A DNA stretch of 64,000 nucleotides from Pseudomonas segetis (GCF_900188155.1 NZ_FZOG01000001.1:656935-720934), one strand, 5' to 3'; shown: positions 41,104 to 50,501, counted from the first letter of the stretch. Made by a program: numbers and translations. Notes: generated from the sequence alone by a model not told the origin.

Positions 41104-42455
41104 CAGTACCACTCCAGTCGGGTTTGAACGGCGCTGCGCGGGATCAGGAAATCGCGAGTGGTAATGGATTCGCTGAGGTGCCTACGCACACCGCCGCCGC
41201 CAGCTGGGCCGTTGGTGTAGAGCGATTCCACCTCGGCCTGGAGTTGCTCTATCAGCTGGCGATTCTCATCAACGATGCCGACACGGACCTGTACATCTTC
41301 CACCACCGGGGGGCAGGCCAGGCGCTTGTCCAGGTAGTCGCCGTGCTGGTCATTGAACAAGCTGGCAACGCCAACAAGGTCAATCCAGGGGGTTAGCGAC
41401 GGGCCTAGTTGTGCGAAGCGTTGTTGCAGGATCTCGCGGGCCAGGCTGGCGCGTTCAACAGCCCCAGGCCCGGCATAGCTGATGGAGGCTTCGCCAAACC
41501 AGAGTCCGCGTACGCCCGCCAATCCCTTGAGTTTTTCCGGCCGCGGGTGGCCTTGAATGCCGCTGACCCGCACGCGATCTTCAGCAACAAGCTCGACCTG
41601 CGCCTGGCCCAGGTCGAGTACCACGTCGGGGGTTAGGTAGCGGCGTGGATCATGGATCTCGTAAAGCAATTGTTCCTTGACCGTGCGCTCATTGACGCAG
41701 CCGCCACTGCCTTCGGCCTTGGTCACGACCAGGTCGCCATCGGCACTGACTTCTATGATCGGGCAGTCCAGGTTAGCCGGGTTGGGCACATCCTTGATTC
41801 CGGGGTGAGCAAAGTAGCCGCCGGTCACCTGTGTGCAGCATTCCAGCAGGTGCCCAGCGGTTGTGGCGATCGCCATTTTTTGCCAGTCATCAAAGGCCCA
41901 GCCCAGCCCATGGCGAATTGGACCGACCGCCAGTGATGGGTCGGACACTCTGCCGCAGAGGACGATATTGGCACCTTGCTCCAACGCCTGGGTAATGCCG
42001 TCGGCGCCGGTATATACGTTGACCGACACCAGTTCGCCGGGTAGGTCAGAGGTCGCAAGCCATTGCTGGAAATGCGCTTGACCGAGTGCAAGCAGGTCGT
42101 CACCCAGCACACAGGCAATTTTCAGGTCTGCATGGCGCCCGGCCAGCTTGTTGCGCAGGCTCAGCGCCGCCGCCTGGGGATTGGCTGCGCCACCATTGGT
42201 AATGATCGGGATGGAGGCTTCGAGGCAGATATCGAGAATAGGGTCGAGGAAATCGAACAGGCGGCTGGCATAGCCGCTGTTGGGGTCCAGCTGTTTGCGC
42301 AGTTGTGCTTCAGCCAGGGTTCGCTCGGCAAGCAGCTCGAGCATCAAATAGCGTTTTCCGGAGCGCGTCGCCAGGCTTCGGGCCAGGCGCAATGTTGCGT
42401 CTGGACGATCACTGGCAAACCCGGCTCCGCAACCGATGTGGATTATATTTGTCAT
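41103..42455 (-). CDS. AtuA family protein (DUF1446)
   Basis: A 450-residue DUF1446/AtuA-type protein. It opens MTNIIHIGCGAGFASDRPDATLRLARS and carries NANVYTG-like and CGRVSDPSLAVGPIRHGLGW segments typical of the family. AtuA proteins are named from the acyclic terpene (citronellol) utilisation cluster, but none of the other atu genes is here, so terpene use should not be assumed. It is the first gene of the AtuA-small protein-CitMHS operon. Confidence 0.88.
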   Translation of the reverse strand: MTNIIHIGCGAGFASDRPDATLRLARSLATRSGKRYLMLELLAERTLAEAQLRKQLDPNSGYASRLFDFLDPILDICLEASIPIITNGGAANPQAAALSLRNKLAGRHADLKIACVLGDDLLALGQAHFQQWLATSDLPGELVSVNVYTGADGITQALEQGANIVLCGRVSDPSLAVGPIRHGLGWAFDDWQKMAIATTAGHLLECCTQVTGGYFAHPGIKDVPNPANLDCPIIEVSADGDLVVTKAEGSGGCVNERTVKEQLLYEIHDPRRYLTPDVVLDLGQAQVELVAEDRVRVSGIQGHPRPEKLKGLAGVRGLWFGEASISYAGPGAVERASLAREILQQRFAQLGPSLTPWIDLVGVASLFNDQHGDYLDKRLACPPVVEDVQVRVGIVDENRQLIEQLQAEVESLYTNGPAGGGGVRRHLSESITTRDFLIPRSAVQTRLEWY

Positions 42456-42526
42456 GGCTCAAGGCTCGGTATCTGTGGCCCGGCCATAGTGGCGTCAATT
42501 GATATTTCTGTGAATTTTAATTATAA

Positions 42527-42538
42527 GAATAACTATTC
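42527..42538. promoter_or_regulatory. candidate LysR operator (AtuA operon / LysR gene)
   Basis: The 12-base dyad GAATA-AC-TATTC lies in the AT-rich 105-base gap between the divergent AtuA-like and LysR genes. Position and symmetry suit a LysR-type binding site, but there is no experimental consensus for this regulator. Confidence 0.5.
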
Positions 42539-42560
42539 CATAAAATTGAATAGAGTCGTC

Positions 42561-43439
42561 GTGGATATCAGCTTTCGCCAGTTGCGGGCATTTACCCTGG
42601 TCGCGCAAACCCTGAGTTTCACCCGGACATCGGAACTCCTGCATTTGTCGCCACCGGCACTGAGCTACAGCATCCGCCGGCTGGAGGAGGCGTTAGGGCT
42701 AAAGCTACTCGCGCGCAACACACGCAGTGTTGAGTTAACTCCAGCCGGTGAGCATTTTTTACCGCAGGCCCAGCAATTGCTCCGGGTGATGGGCGATGCG
42801 GTCAGCGATGCGCAGGAACTGTTGAACCTGGACAGCGGCACATTGCGCTTGGCGGCCTTGCCCACCGCGGCTGCATCATTCCTGCCTGGGGTGATTGCAG
42901 CCTATAGCCGTGAACATCCGGGGGTTCAGGTGTCCTTGCTCGATGGCCGCGCCGGGGAGGTCAGGGATTGGGTCTTGGCGGGCGAGGTCGATGTGGGTAT
43001 TACCTCCTTGCCGCAAGACATGCTCGGGCTTGAGTTCAAGCATTTGGTCAACGATAACCTGGTATTGCTGGTGCGCGATGAAGGCGGCGATCTCGAAAGC
43101 TGGAAGACCAAGCCCTATATCGCTCTGGCGGCAGACACCAGTATTCGCCCGCTGGCGGACATGACACTGCTCAGCTTGGGCGTAAATGCCCAGCCGACCT
43201 GGCAAGTCGCGCACATGAGCACCGCAGCCGCCATGGTTCGCGAGGGCCTGGGCTTTACGCTACTGCCGGCAAGCTGCTCATCCTTTTTGCAGTTGGGCGA
43301 AGCCTTGCTGGTACTGCCCGTGGCACAACTGGTGCAGCGCTCTCTGGGGCTGCTGCAACGCAAACCGGTCAGGCAAACCCCAGCGCTGCAAATCTTTATG
43401 CAGTACCTCGATAGTCGCCTGAGCCAGGCATTTGCCTAG
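42561..43439 (+). CDS. LysR-family regulator
   Basis: A 292-residue LysR protein from GTG 42561. The winged helix-turn-helix is within residues 1-65 (ISFRQLRAFTLVAQTLSFTRTSELLHLSPPALSYSIRRLEEALG), and an effector domain follows from about 90. The frame is open far upstream across the intergenic region and into the AtuA gene, but the LysR N-terminus clearly starts here. It is divergent from the AtuA-CitMHS operon and is likely its activator, with the imported acid as inducer. Confidence 0.88.
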   Translation: MDISFRQLRAFTLVAQTLSFTRTSELLHLSPPALSYSIRRLEEALGLKLLARNTRSVELTPAGEHFLPQAQQLLRVMGDAVSDAQELLNLDSGTLRLAALPTAAASFLPGVIAAYSREHPGVQVSLLDGRAGEVRDWVLAGEVDVGITSLPQDMLGLEFKHLVNDNLVLLVRDEGGDLESWKTKPYIALAADTSIRPLADMTLLSLGVNAQPTWQVAHMSTAAAMVREGLGFTLLPASCSSFLQLGEALLVLPVAQLVQRSLGLLQRKPVRQTPALQIFMQYLDSRLSQAFA

Positions 43440-43547
43440 ACGTGCCGGAGCCGCTTCGATTCACTTGGCGGCTCGGTTGTGCTTTCGCTGGCGCTGGCAT
43501 CTGGCTAAGCTCGGTTGCAACGCAACAGGTCCAGCAGAGGTTTGCCC

Positions 43548-45278
43548 ATGACTCAGCAAGCGCTAACGGCGGATATCGCTCGCCTGATTCTTGATGGCTT
43601 TGATGATTATCGCGAGCATTTTCGCCGCATCACCGACGGTGCCCGAACACGCTTCGAGCAAGCGCAATGGCAGGCCGGTCAACAGGCTTCTGCGGCGCGT
43701 ATCAACCTCTACGAAGAGAAGGTCAGGGAGTTCAACCTGCGCCTGCGCGACGGGATTGGCGCCGAGTTGCTGGACATCAGCCACTGGACGCAGGTCAAGT
43801 CGGACTATATCCAGCTGATCGACAGCCGTTTCGACGATGAACTCTCCGAAACCTGGTTCAACTCGATTTTTTGCAGTTTGTTCAGTCATGATCAAATCAG
43901 CGATGACTGCATGTTCATTCATACCACGCGGCCATCCATACACAGCCGCCAGCGCGCAGCGCAGACGCGTCTCTACAGCCTCGGCCCGGATCATGGGAAC
44001 GCCCGGGGGCTGGCCCGGATGCTTGAGTCAATCTTCAATGACTACAGTTTCAGCGCGCCCTTTGAAGACTTGCCGCGTGACCTGGCTCGGCTTGAGGCGC
44101 AAATGCGCGAGAGCCTGCCGGACTGGGTGTGCAAAGACCCGGAGCTGACCATCGAACTGTTCTATTCGGTGCTCTATCGCAACAAGGGGGCGTATCTGGT
44201 CGGGCGCGTGTTCAACCGGGACGAACAATGGCCGCTGGTGTTCCCACTGTTGCACCGCGAAGGCTTGGGTATCCAGGTGGATGCGCTGATTACCGACGAG
44301 GCGGAGGTGTCGATTATTTTCTCCTTCACCCGTTCGTACTTCATGGTCGATGTGGAGATTCCCGCTGAATTTGTCGGCTTTCTCAAGCGCATTCTACCGG
44401 GCAAGCATATTGCCGAGCTTTACAGTTCCATTGGTTTTTACAAGCATGGAAAGTCCGAGTTCTACCGGGCGCTGATCAACCACCTGGCGACGACCGATGA
44501 CCAGTTCATCATGGCGCCAGGTGTGCGTGGCATGGTGATGAGCGTGTTCACCTTGCCGGGCTTCAATACGGTATTCAAGATCATCAAGGATCGCTTCTCG
44601 CACACCAAGACGGTGGTGCGTGACACTGTCATCGAGAAGTATCGCCTGGTTAAAAGTGTCGACCGGGTAGGGCGCATGGCCGATACCCAGGAGTTTGCGG
44701 ATTTTCGTTTCCCAAAGGCCAAGTTCAGTCCCGAGTGTTTGGCTGAGTTGCTTGAGGTCGCGCCATCCACCGTCGAGATCGAAGGCGATACAGTGCTGGT
44801 TCGCCACTGTTGGACTGAACGACGCATGACGCCGCTTAACCTCTATGTTGAAAGTGCCAGCGAGGCGCAGGTGCGTGAAGCGCTGGAGGACTATGGCCTG
44901 GCAATCAAACAGTTGGCAGCGGCGAATATTTTCCCCGGAGACATGTTGCTGAAAAACTTTGGTGTGACTCGCCATGGCCGGGTGGTGTTCTATGATTACG
45001 ACGAAATCTGTTTTCTGACCGAGGTCAACTTCAGGCGCATTCCGCCGCCACGTTATCCAGAAGATGAAATGGCGTCCGAGCCCTGGTATTCAGTTGCACC
45101 CAACGACGTGTTTCCGGAGGAGTTTCCTCCGTTCCTATTTGCCGATATCAAACAGCGGCGGCTCTTTAGCCAGCTGCACGGTGAGCTTTACGATGCCGAT
45201 TACTGGAAGAGCCTGCAGGCGGCAATTGTTGAAGGCAAGGTCATCGATGTGTTTCCGTATCGGCGCAAATCCGAATAG
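43548..45278 (+). CDS. aceK: isocitrate dehydrogenase kinase/phosphatase
   Basis: A 576-residue AceK, the bifunctional enzyme that phosphorylates and dephosphorylates isocitrate dehydrogenase to divert carbon into the glyoxylate shunt. The N-terminal regulatory domain spans about 1-310. The kinase/phosphatase domain has the nucleotide site around [32 protein letters not shown] for catalytic and metal-binding acids, and the FPEEFPPFL segment. I chose ATG 43548 ([13 protein letters not shown]), giving almost the E. coli length. It stands alone, not in an aceBA operon, as in other Pseudomonas. Confidence 0.96.
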   Translation: MTQQALTADIARLILDGFDDYREHFRRITDGARTRFEQAQWQAGQQASAARINLYEEKVREFNLRLRDGIGAELLDISHWTQVKSDYIQLIDSRFDDELSETWFNSIFCSLFSHDQISDDCMFIHTTRPSIHSRQRAAQTRLYSLGPDHGNARGLARMLESIFNDYSFSAPFEDLPRDLARLEAQMRESLPDWVCKDPELTIELFYSVLYRNKGAYLVGRVFNRDEQWPLVFPLLHREGLGIQVDALITDEAEVSIIFSFTRSYFMVDVEIPAEFVGFLKRILPGKHIAELYSSIGFYKHGKSEFYRALINHLATTDDQFIMAPGVRGMVMSVFTLPGFNTVFKIIKDRFSHTKTVVRDTVIEKYRLVKSVDRVGRMADTQEFADFRFPKAKFSPECLAELLEVAPSTVEIEGDTVLVRHCWTERRMTPLNLYVESASEAQVREALEDYGLAIKQLAAANIFPGDMLLKNFGVTRHGRVVFYDYDEICFLTEVNFRRIPPPRYPEDEMASEPWYSVAPNDVFPEEFPPFLFADIKQRRLFSQLHGELYDADYWKSLQAAIVEGKVIDVFPYRRKSE

Positions 45279-45327
45279 CCCGGTTGATGTGTTCAGCTAG
45301 GGATTCTCAAGTAGTCATGAGGTTGTT

Positions 45328-47364
45328 TTGAGATTAACCATGGTAACGGCGGCTGGCGTGCTGCTTGGCGCGAATGCAGGCGCACTGAACGCGGCTCAGC
45401 CGCGCACGGATGAGACCCTTGAAATGGCACCCCTGGTGATTGTTTCACCCCGCACAAGCACGCGTTGGCTGAGCACGCCAGCGGCGGTAAGCGTGGTTGA
45501 AGCCAATCAGTCCGGCGCGGAGAAGAACCTCGCTCTACAAGGACTGCTGGCCTCTGTTCCCGGGGTGTTCAGCCAGAACCAATATAACCTTGCGCAAGGC
45601 TTGCGCCCCTCGATTCGGGGCTATGGCTCGCGTGGTAACTTTGGCGTCCGTGGCGTGCGCGTGTTGGTCGATGGCGTGCCGCTGACCATGCCTGACGGTC
45701 AAACCGAGCTGGATGGCCTGGATCTGGGCCTGGTCGAACGCATGGAAGTCTTGCGCGGCCCTTCTTCGGTGCTTTACGGAAACGCGGCGGGCGGTGTGCT
45801 CAATATTGAAACGCGCCAGCCGCCTGCCACGCCTTACAGCTTTTTTGACCTGAGCGTCGGCGAACTGGGTTATCAGCGCGCACGGGTGGAAACCGGCGGC
45901 ACTGCAGGGGATATCGGTGCTTTGCTGGCGTTCAACAGCACCCAGTCAGAGGGCTATCGCGACCATGCAAAAGCTGAAACCAATAGCCTGACCGGCAAGC
46001 TGAGCTGGTTCAGCGACTACGGTCGGCTGGGCATCAACTTCAATGCCATCGACAATCGCGCTGAAGATCCAGGCGGGCTCAGGGCTAGTGAAGTCGCCGA
46101 TGATCGCGGGCAGGCCGCGCCGAATAACCTGCGCTACGACGCCGATGAATGGATTCGCCAGCAACGTCTGAGTGCTGTCTGGGATGGCTACGGTGCCGGT
46201 GACGATGAATATCAGCTGCGCAGCTATGTGGGCCAGCGCCAGTTTGGTAACAGCTTGTCGTTCACCAATGGCGGCCAAACTACCTTTGATCGCCTGTTTG
46301 CCGGTATGGGCGGGCAATACAGCCACCGCGAAGAGCTGTTGGGCATGTCGCATAAATTCACCGGCGGTTTCGATCTTGAAGTGCAGCGTGATGACCGCAG
46401 GCGCTACGACAATTTGCTCGGCGAGCGCGGTGACGAGACCCTTAAGCAAGATGAAAATGCCGACAGCAGCGGCGTCTTTATCGAAGACCAGATTGACCTG
46501 ACAGATGCCTGGCAAGCGACCCTGGGCGTGCGTTACGACCGGGTACGCCTGTCGGTTGACGACCGTTTCCTCAGCGATGGCGACAATTCCGGCTCACGCA
46601 ACCTGGAAGACTGGAACTACAGCGCGGGCCTGAGCTACAGGCTTGATCCTCATCAGTCGCTATACGCCAAGGTGGGTACTTCATTCGAGACGCCGACCAT
46701 CAGTGAGCTGGCCAATCCAAATGGTGGTGGCTTTAACTCATCGCTTGAACCCGTCCACACGCTCAATCGCGAAATTGGCCTGAAAGGTGAGTGGTCGACG
46801 CTGCGTTATGACGTGGCACTGTTTAGCATGAAGCTCGATGACGAGCTGGTTGGCTACAGTTTGCCGGGCGAATCGGGGCGCAATTACTATCGTAATGCTG
46901 GCAAGTCGCGCCGCGACGGACTGGAGATGAGTCTCAGCTGGCAAATGGCGGATGCCTGGCGCCTGACCGGTGCCTATGCCTACAGCCGCTTCAAGTTCGA
47001 TGACTATCAGGTTGACGACAATGATTACCATGGCAACTCACTGGCCGGTATTCCTCGGCAAACCTTATTCACCGAAGTGGCCTACGAGCACGAGGGCAAC
47101 TATGCGCGCTTGAATATGAGTGCCTATGACGCCATGTATGCCAACGATGCCAATGATGTGGAAGTCAGCGGCTATGCACTGACCAACTTGCGTATCGGCA
47201 AGCTGATAAAGGCGGGCGGGCAGACCTGGGAGCCGTACCTGGGCGTCGACAACCTGTTTGACCGTGAGTATTACGACAACGTGCGAATCAACGATGCCAA
47301 CAGTCGTTATTATGAACCGGGACCCGGGCGTACGGTCTATACAGGGCTGCGTGTAACATTTTGA
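45328..47364 (+). CDS. TonB-dependent outer-membrane receptor
   Basis: A 678-residue TonB-dependent receptor. A signal peptide is followed by a TonB-box-like stretch (MAPLVIVSP), a plug domain (about 50-170, with RGYGSRGNFGVRGVRVLVDGVP and GPSSVLYGNAAGGVLNIETR) and a 22-strand barrel ending in a terminal Phe (YTGLRVTF). Ferric siderophore receptors of the FecA/PfeA type are closest in layout, but the ligand is not identifiable and I see no Fur box. The start TTG 45328 sits behind GAGG; ATG 45340 is the alternative. Confidence 0.9.
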   Translation: MRLTMVTAAGVLLGANAGALNAAQPRTDETLEMAPLVIVSPRTSTRWLSTPAAVSVVEANQSGAEKNLALQGLLASVPGVFSQNQYNLAQGLRPSIRGYGSRGNFGVRGVRVLVDGVPLTMPDGQTELDGLDLGLVERMEVLRGPSSVLYGNAAGGVLNIETRQPPATPYSFFDLSVGELGYQRARVETGGTAGDIGALLAFNSTQSEGYRDHAKAETNSLTGKLSWFSDYGRLGINFNAIDNRAEDPGGLRASEVADDRGQAAPNNLRYDADEWIRQQRLSAVWDGYGAGDDEYQLRSYVGQRQFGNSLSFTNGGQTTFDRLFAGMGGQYSHREELLGMSHKFTGGFDLEVQRDDRRRYDNLLGERGDETLKQDENADSSGVFIEDQIDLTDAWQATLGVRYDRVRLSVDDRFLSDGDNSGSRNLEDWNYSAGLSYRLDPHQSLYAKVGTSFETPTISELANPNGGGFNSSLEPVHTLNREIGLKGEWSTLRYDVALFSMKLDDELVGYSLPGESGRNYYRNAGKSRRDGLEMSLSWQMADAWRLTGAYAYSRFKFDDYQVDDNDYHGNSLAGIPRQTLFTEVAYEHEGNYARLNMSAYDAMYANDANDVEVSGYALTNLRIGKLIKAGGQTWEPYLGVDNLFDREYYDNVRINDANSRYYEPGPGRTVYTGLRVTF

Positions 47365-47384
47365 GCAAAGTTGCTGACGGATAA

Positions 47385-47425
47385 CTGACGAGTATCAATC
47401 GAGGCAGGGTGATTCGAGGTAATCT
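47385..47425 (+). promoter_or_regulatory. ANR/DNR-type promoter of the small ORF
   Basis: CTGAC-GAGT-ATCAA at 47385-47398 matches the FNR/ANR consensus TTGAT-N4-ATCAA at 8 of 10 positions, with a perfect right half. A -10 hexamer TAATCT lies at 47420-47425. If transcription starts near 47432, the box is centred at about -41, the classical class II activation position. This suggests low-oxygen induction of the downstream small gene. Confidence 0.6.
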
Positions 47426-47435
47426 ATGCTTATGC

Positions 47436-47454
47436 AAGACGTGCTATGCGTCTT
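47436..47454 (+). ncRNA. leader hairpin of the small ORF (possible sRNA)
   Basis: AAGACG (47436-47441) pairs with CGTCTT (47449-47454) around a 7-base loop, at the very 5' end of the predicted transcript and ahead of AGGAGG. In P. aeruginosa the anaerobically induced SicX small RNA is made from the leader of PA1414; a similar arrangement may exist here. That comparison is from memory and unproven by sequence. Confidence 0.35.
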
Positions 47455-47483
47455 ATCCGTAAGCCTTGGCAGGAGGACGTTAA

Positions 47484-47618
47484 ATGATCGCCAAGATGCA
47501 GAATGCTTTTCACGATCTTCTGGTCGCGCTGGGGCTGCTTGACCGGCCCAAGCTGCAACCCATTCCCGTGCGCAATGACGACCCTCGTCGGCCACGAGAG
47601 CCGCGCCGCCAGCGCTGA
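47484..47618 (+). CDS. PA1414-like 44-residue protein
   Basis: A short gene with an ideal AGGAGG (47471-47476) 7 bases before ATG 47484. The product, MIAKMQNAFHDLLVALGLL followed by DRPKLQPIPVRNDDPRRPREPRRQR, has an amphipathic N-terminal helix and a basic, Pro/Arg-rich tail. That pattern, an LxVALGL segment, LQPIPVR and a basic end, matches what I remember of the small PA1414 family. It follows an ANR-type promoter and is independent of the TonB receptor gene. The function of the family is unknown. Confidence 0.72.
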   Translation: MIAKMQNAFHDLLVALGLLDRPKLQPIPVRNDDPRRPREPRRQR

Positions 47619-47765
47619 GTGTTGCTCAGTGGTTCACGCCGCCCGTATTGAGCAGTGGCTTTAGTGTCGCTGTTCAATCGTTCGGGCAACTGAATATTCC
47701 TCTCGCCAGCCGTTGTTGATTGCGCTGGCAGCCTTCACTTGCAGCATTTCTTATCTCTACCGAAC

Positions 47766-47795
47766 CTGCGGCGCGCAATGGCTTGCGCGCCGCAG
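47766..47795. terminator. perfect GC hairpin
   Basis: CTGCGGCGCGCAA (47766-47778) pairs perfectly with TTGCGCGCCGCAG (47783-47795), loop TGGC. It is the distal of two hairpins behind the symporter gene (leftward). No U-tract, so it may be a secondary or rightward-acting structure. Confidence 0.6.
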
Positions 47796-47798
47796 AAA

Positions 47799-47830
47799 CA
47801 ATAATCGCCGCATGAGTGCGGCGATTATTG
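47799..47830 (-). terminator. terminator of the symporter gene
   Basis: A 14-bp perfect stem (47799-47812 with 47817-47830) with loop TGAG. The AT-rich stem base followed leftward by TTTCTG makes it a likely terminator for the leftward symporter gene, whose stop codon is 26 bases away. Confidence 0.75.
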
Positions 47831-47856
47831 TCAGTCGAGGCATTAATTGCTGTCGA

Positions 47857-49251
47857 TTAATCGTTGGTGGCCAAGCCTGGCTGTGTGGCCAGTCGGGGAG
47901 TAAACAGGCTGACCGCAATAAAGCTGATTGCGCCAACTGCAAGGCTGTAATAAATCGGCGTATTGGCTTCCAGGCCATCGCTGAACATGAAGAATGCCGC
48001 CGTCAGGCTACCCAGCACCATGCTGGCAATGGCGCCTGCGGTGGTCGCACGCTTCCAGTAGATTGCACCCAGCAGTGGAATCAACATGCCGCCAACCAAC
48101 AGGTTATAGGCCAGGGTCAGGGCGCTGATAACGTCGCTGACAACCAAGGCAATCGCAAGCACCAGGCAACCTAGCAATAAAGTGAAGATCCGGTTGGTCA
48201 TTGCGCTTTCGCTTGTGTTCTTGCGCTTGCTGAACATTGGCCAAAGGTCTTGCGCGGCAGTGGTCGAGGCAGCCAACAGCCCGGCGCTGGCGGTTGACAT
48301 CAATGCAGCCAGTGCAGCAGCGATCACCAAGCCGCGAATACCATCTGGCAGGCTGGTTTGGACGATGCTGGCGAAGGCATTGTTGACGTTATCCAGGTCG
48401 GGCAATACCACTTTGGCCGCCATGCCGATAAGTGCGGCCGCCAAGCCGTAGAGAATGCAGTAGATGCCAGCGGCTGTACCGGAGAACCTGGCAATCTTCT
48501 CACTGCGCGCAGTGAACACCCGCTGCCAGATGTCTTGGCCGATAAAGATGCCGAAGAAGTAGATCAGGAAGTAGGTGATGATGGTGTCCCAGCCAATCGC
48601 GGCGAACGAAAAGTAGCTGGCAGGCAGTTTTGCAACCAGGGCATTCCAACCGCCCGCATCGCTGATTGACATCGGCATCAGGATAAACACCAGGCCAATG
48701 GTCATGATCAGGAACTGCACTATGTCGGTCAGGCTCAGTGACCACATGCCGCCAATGGTCGAGTAGGCGACGACAATACCGCCACCAATCAGGATGCTCA
48801 CCCAGAACGGCAGGCCAAACAGCACTTCCATGACAGTGCCGATGGCAATGGTTGAAATGGCGCCGATCATCAGTGCATAGATCAGCATGATGGCTGCGCT
48901 TGCATGCCGCGCCGTCGGGCTATAGCGGCGCTCCAGGACCTGGGTGACGGTGTAGATCTTGAGTTTCAGCAGCGGCTTGGCCAGCAGCAGGCTGATGCCG
49001 ATGATGCCCAGGCCCAGTGATGCACAGAGCCAGAAGCCGGAGATACCGTAGACATAGCCAAGGCGCACGGTACCAATGGTTGAAGCACCGCCGAGTACGG
49101 TTGCCGCCATCGTCCCGAGGTAGAACATGGGGCCAAGGTTGCGCCCGGCAACCAGATAGTCTTCACGGTTTTTACTGCGGCGCATGCCATAGAAACCCAG
49201 GCCAAGCATCGCAGCTACGTAGATAAGAATTACTAGAAGATCCAGAGTCAT
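47857..49251 (-). CDS. sodium:solute symporter (SSS family)
   Basis: A 464-residue polytopic protein of the sodium:solute symporter family with about 13 hydrophobic helices, starting MTLDLLVILIYVAAMLGLGFYGMRRSKNREDYLVAGRN. A PMFYLGTMAATVLGGASTIG segment near helix 2 and SIAAALAALMSTASAGLLA-like sodium-site residues are typical. It is encoded just downstream of guanidinobutyrase (124 bases) on the same strand, so it probably imports 4-guanidinobutyrate or a related compound. P. aeruginosa has the same pairing (PA1418 with gbuA PA1421). Confidence 0.9.
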   Translation of the reverse strand: MTLDLLVILIYVAAMLGLGFYGMRRSKNREDYLVAGRNLGPMFYLGTMAATVLGGASTIGTVRLGYVYGISGFWLCASLGLGIIGISLLLAKPLLKLKIYTVTQVLERRYSPTARHASAAIMLIYALMIGAISTIAIGTVMEVLFGLPFWVSILIGGGIVVAYSTIGGMWSLSLTDIVQFLIMTIGLVFILMPMSISDAGGWNALVAKLPASYFSFAAIGWDTIITYFLIYFFGIFIGQDIWQRVFTARSEKIARFSGTAAGIYCILYGLAAALIGMAAKVVLPDLDNVNNAFASIVQTSLPDGIRGLVIAAALAALMSTASAGLLAASTTAAQDLWPMFSKRKNTSESAMTNRIFTLLLGCLVLAIALVVSDVISALTLAYNLLVGGMLIPLLGAIYWKRATTAGAIASMVLGSLTAAFFMFSDGLEANTPIYYSLAVGAISFIAVSLFTPRLATQPGLATND

Positions 49252-49375
49252 TTGCAGTGTCTCTTTTAATTGTTTTTATGTTCGCACTTGTCTGAGTGCA
49301 AATCTTTAATTCAGGTGTTGGCGTCTTGGTCGAAGCGGTCTTGGTGCAAGGACGGCTTCGACCAACAGGCTTGTG

Positions 49376-50335
49376 CTAGCGATTTTTCACGCCAGGCAAC
49401 ACGCAGAGCATTTCGTAAAGCAAGTTGGCGCCGAGCAGCGAGGTGTTGCCCGTGGTGTCATAGGGCGGGGAGACTTCAACCAGGTCGCCGCCGATCAGAT
49501 CCAGGCCCTGGCAGCCGCGGATGATTTCAATTGCCTGGATGGTAGTCAGGCCGCCAATTTCCGGGGTGCCGGTGCCAGGTGCCCAGGCGGGGTCGATACC
49601 ATCGATATCAAATGACAGGTAAACCGGGCCGCCACCGACTTTCTCGCGCACTTCAGCCATCAATGGTTCAAGTGACTTGTGCCAGCATTCTTCGGCCTGG
49701 ACCACGCGAAAGCCCTGCTTGCGGCTCCAGTTGAAATCCTCGGCGGTGTAGCCCTGGGCGCGCAGGCCGATCTGCACCACGCGATCGCAATCGAGCAGGT
49801 CTTCTTCGACGGCGCGGCGGAAGGTTGTGCCGTGGGCGATTTTTTCACCGAACATATGGTCGTTGACGTCAGCATGAGCATCAATGTGAACCAGCCCGAC
49901 CTTGCCGAACTTCTTCTTGATCGCCCGCAGGATCGGCAAGGTGATGGTGTGGTCGCCGCCAAGTGTCAGGGGCAGGATGCCGTCTTCGAGAATCTGGTCG
50001 TAGGCATCCTCGATAATACGCACCGCTTCAGCCATGTTGAAGGTGTTGATGGGCACATCGCCAATATCGGCAATGTTCAGCGAATCAAAGGGCGCGGCAC
50101 CGGTTGCCATGTTGTAGGGGCGAATCATCACCGACTGGGCGCGAATCTCACGCGGGCCAAAGCGGGTGCCGGAACGCAGCGAGGTGCCAATATCCAGCGG
50201 GACTCCGACAAAGCCCACATCGAGTTGCTTGCGTTCTTCAGGGGTTTGGATGTGCGGCAGGCGCATCATGGTGGCGATGCCGCCGAAACGCGGCATTTCG
50301 TTACCGCCCAGGGGTTGGTGCAAAATCTTGTCCAT
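49376..50335 (-). CDS. gbuA: guanidinobutyrase
   Basis: A 319-residue ureohydrolase of the agmatinase/arginase fold with two Mn ions. Metal ligands occur in GGDHTITLP, VHIDAHADVNDH and SFDIDGIDPAWAPGTG. The full length and sequence (MDKILHQPLGGNEMPRFGG) match GbuA of P. aeruginosa closely, which hydrolyses 4-guanidinobutyrate to GABA and urea in arginine breakdown. The family alternative is agmatinase SpeB. A LysR gene is divergent and a symporter gene follows, as in the gbu locus. Confidence 0.9.
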   Translation of the reverse strand: MDKILHQPLGGNEMPRFGGIATMMRLPHIQTPEERKQLDVGFVGVPLDIGTSLRSGTRFGPREIRAQSVMIRPYNMATGAAPFDSLNIADIGDVPINTFNMAEAVRIIEDAYDQILEDGILPLTLGGDHTITLPILRAIKKKFGKVGLVHIDAHADVNDHMFGEKIAHGTTFRRAVEEDLLDCDRVVQIGLRAQGYTAEDFNWSRKQGFRVVQAEECWHKSLEPLMAEVREKVGGGPVYLSFDIDGIDPAWAPGTGTPEIGGLTTIQAIEIIRGCQGLDLIGGDLVEVSPPYDTTGNTSLLGANLLYEMLCVLPGVKNR

Positions 50336-50422
50336 GGGATGGCCTCACGGTTGTTATGGTTTTAATAAAGTGCGCCGATTCTTGGCCATCGCTGCGCTGT
50401 GACAAATCGCTGAGAGCAAAAA

Positions 50423-50448
50423 ATTAGTTCATAAATTTCTAAACTAAT
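50423..50448. promoter_or_regulatory. candidate GbuR operator
   Basis: A perfect 7-bp inverted repeat, ATTAGTT (50423-50429) and AACTAAT (50442-50448), 12-base spacer, lies between the divergent gbuA and LysR genes. A third half-site ATTAGTT occurs at 50471-50477 next to the LysR start. This arrangement matches LysR-type recognition and activation sites. Confidence 0.65.
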
Positions 50449-50501
50449 GGCGCAGGGCTTAGAATCGTCGATTAGTTGATTTCTGGTGTTGCGGAGTGGT
50501 T

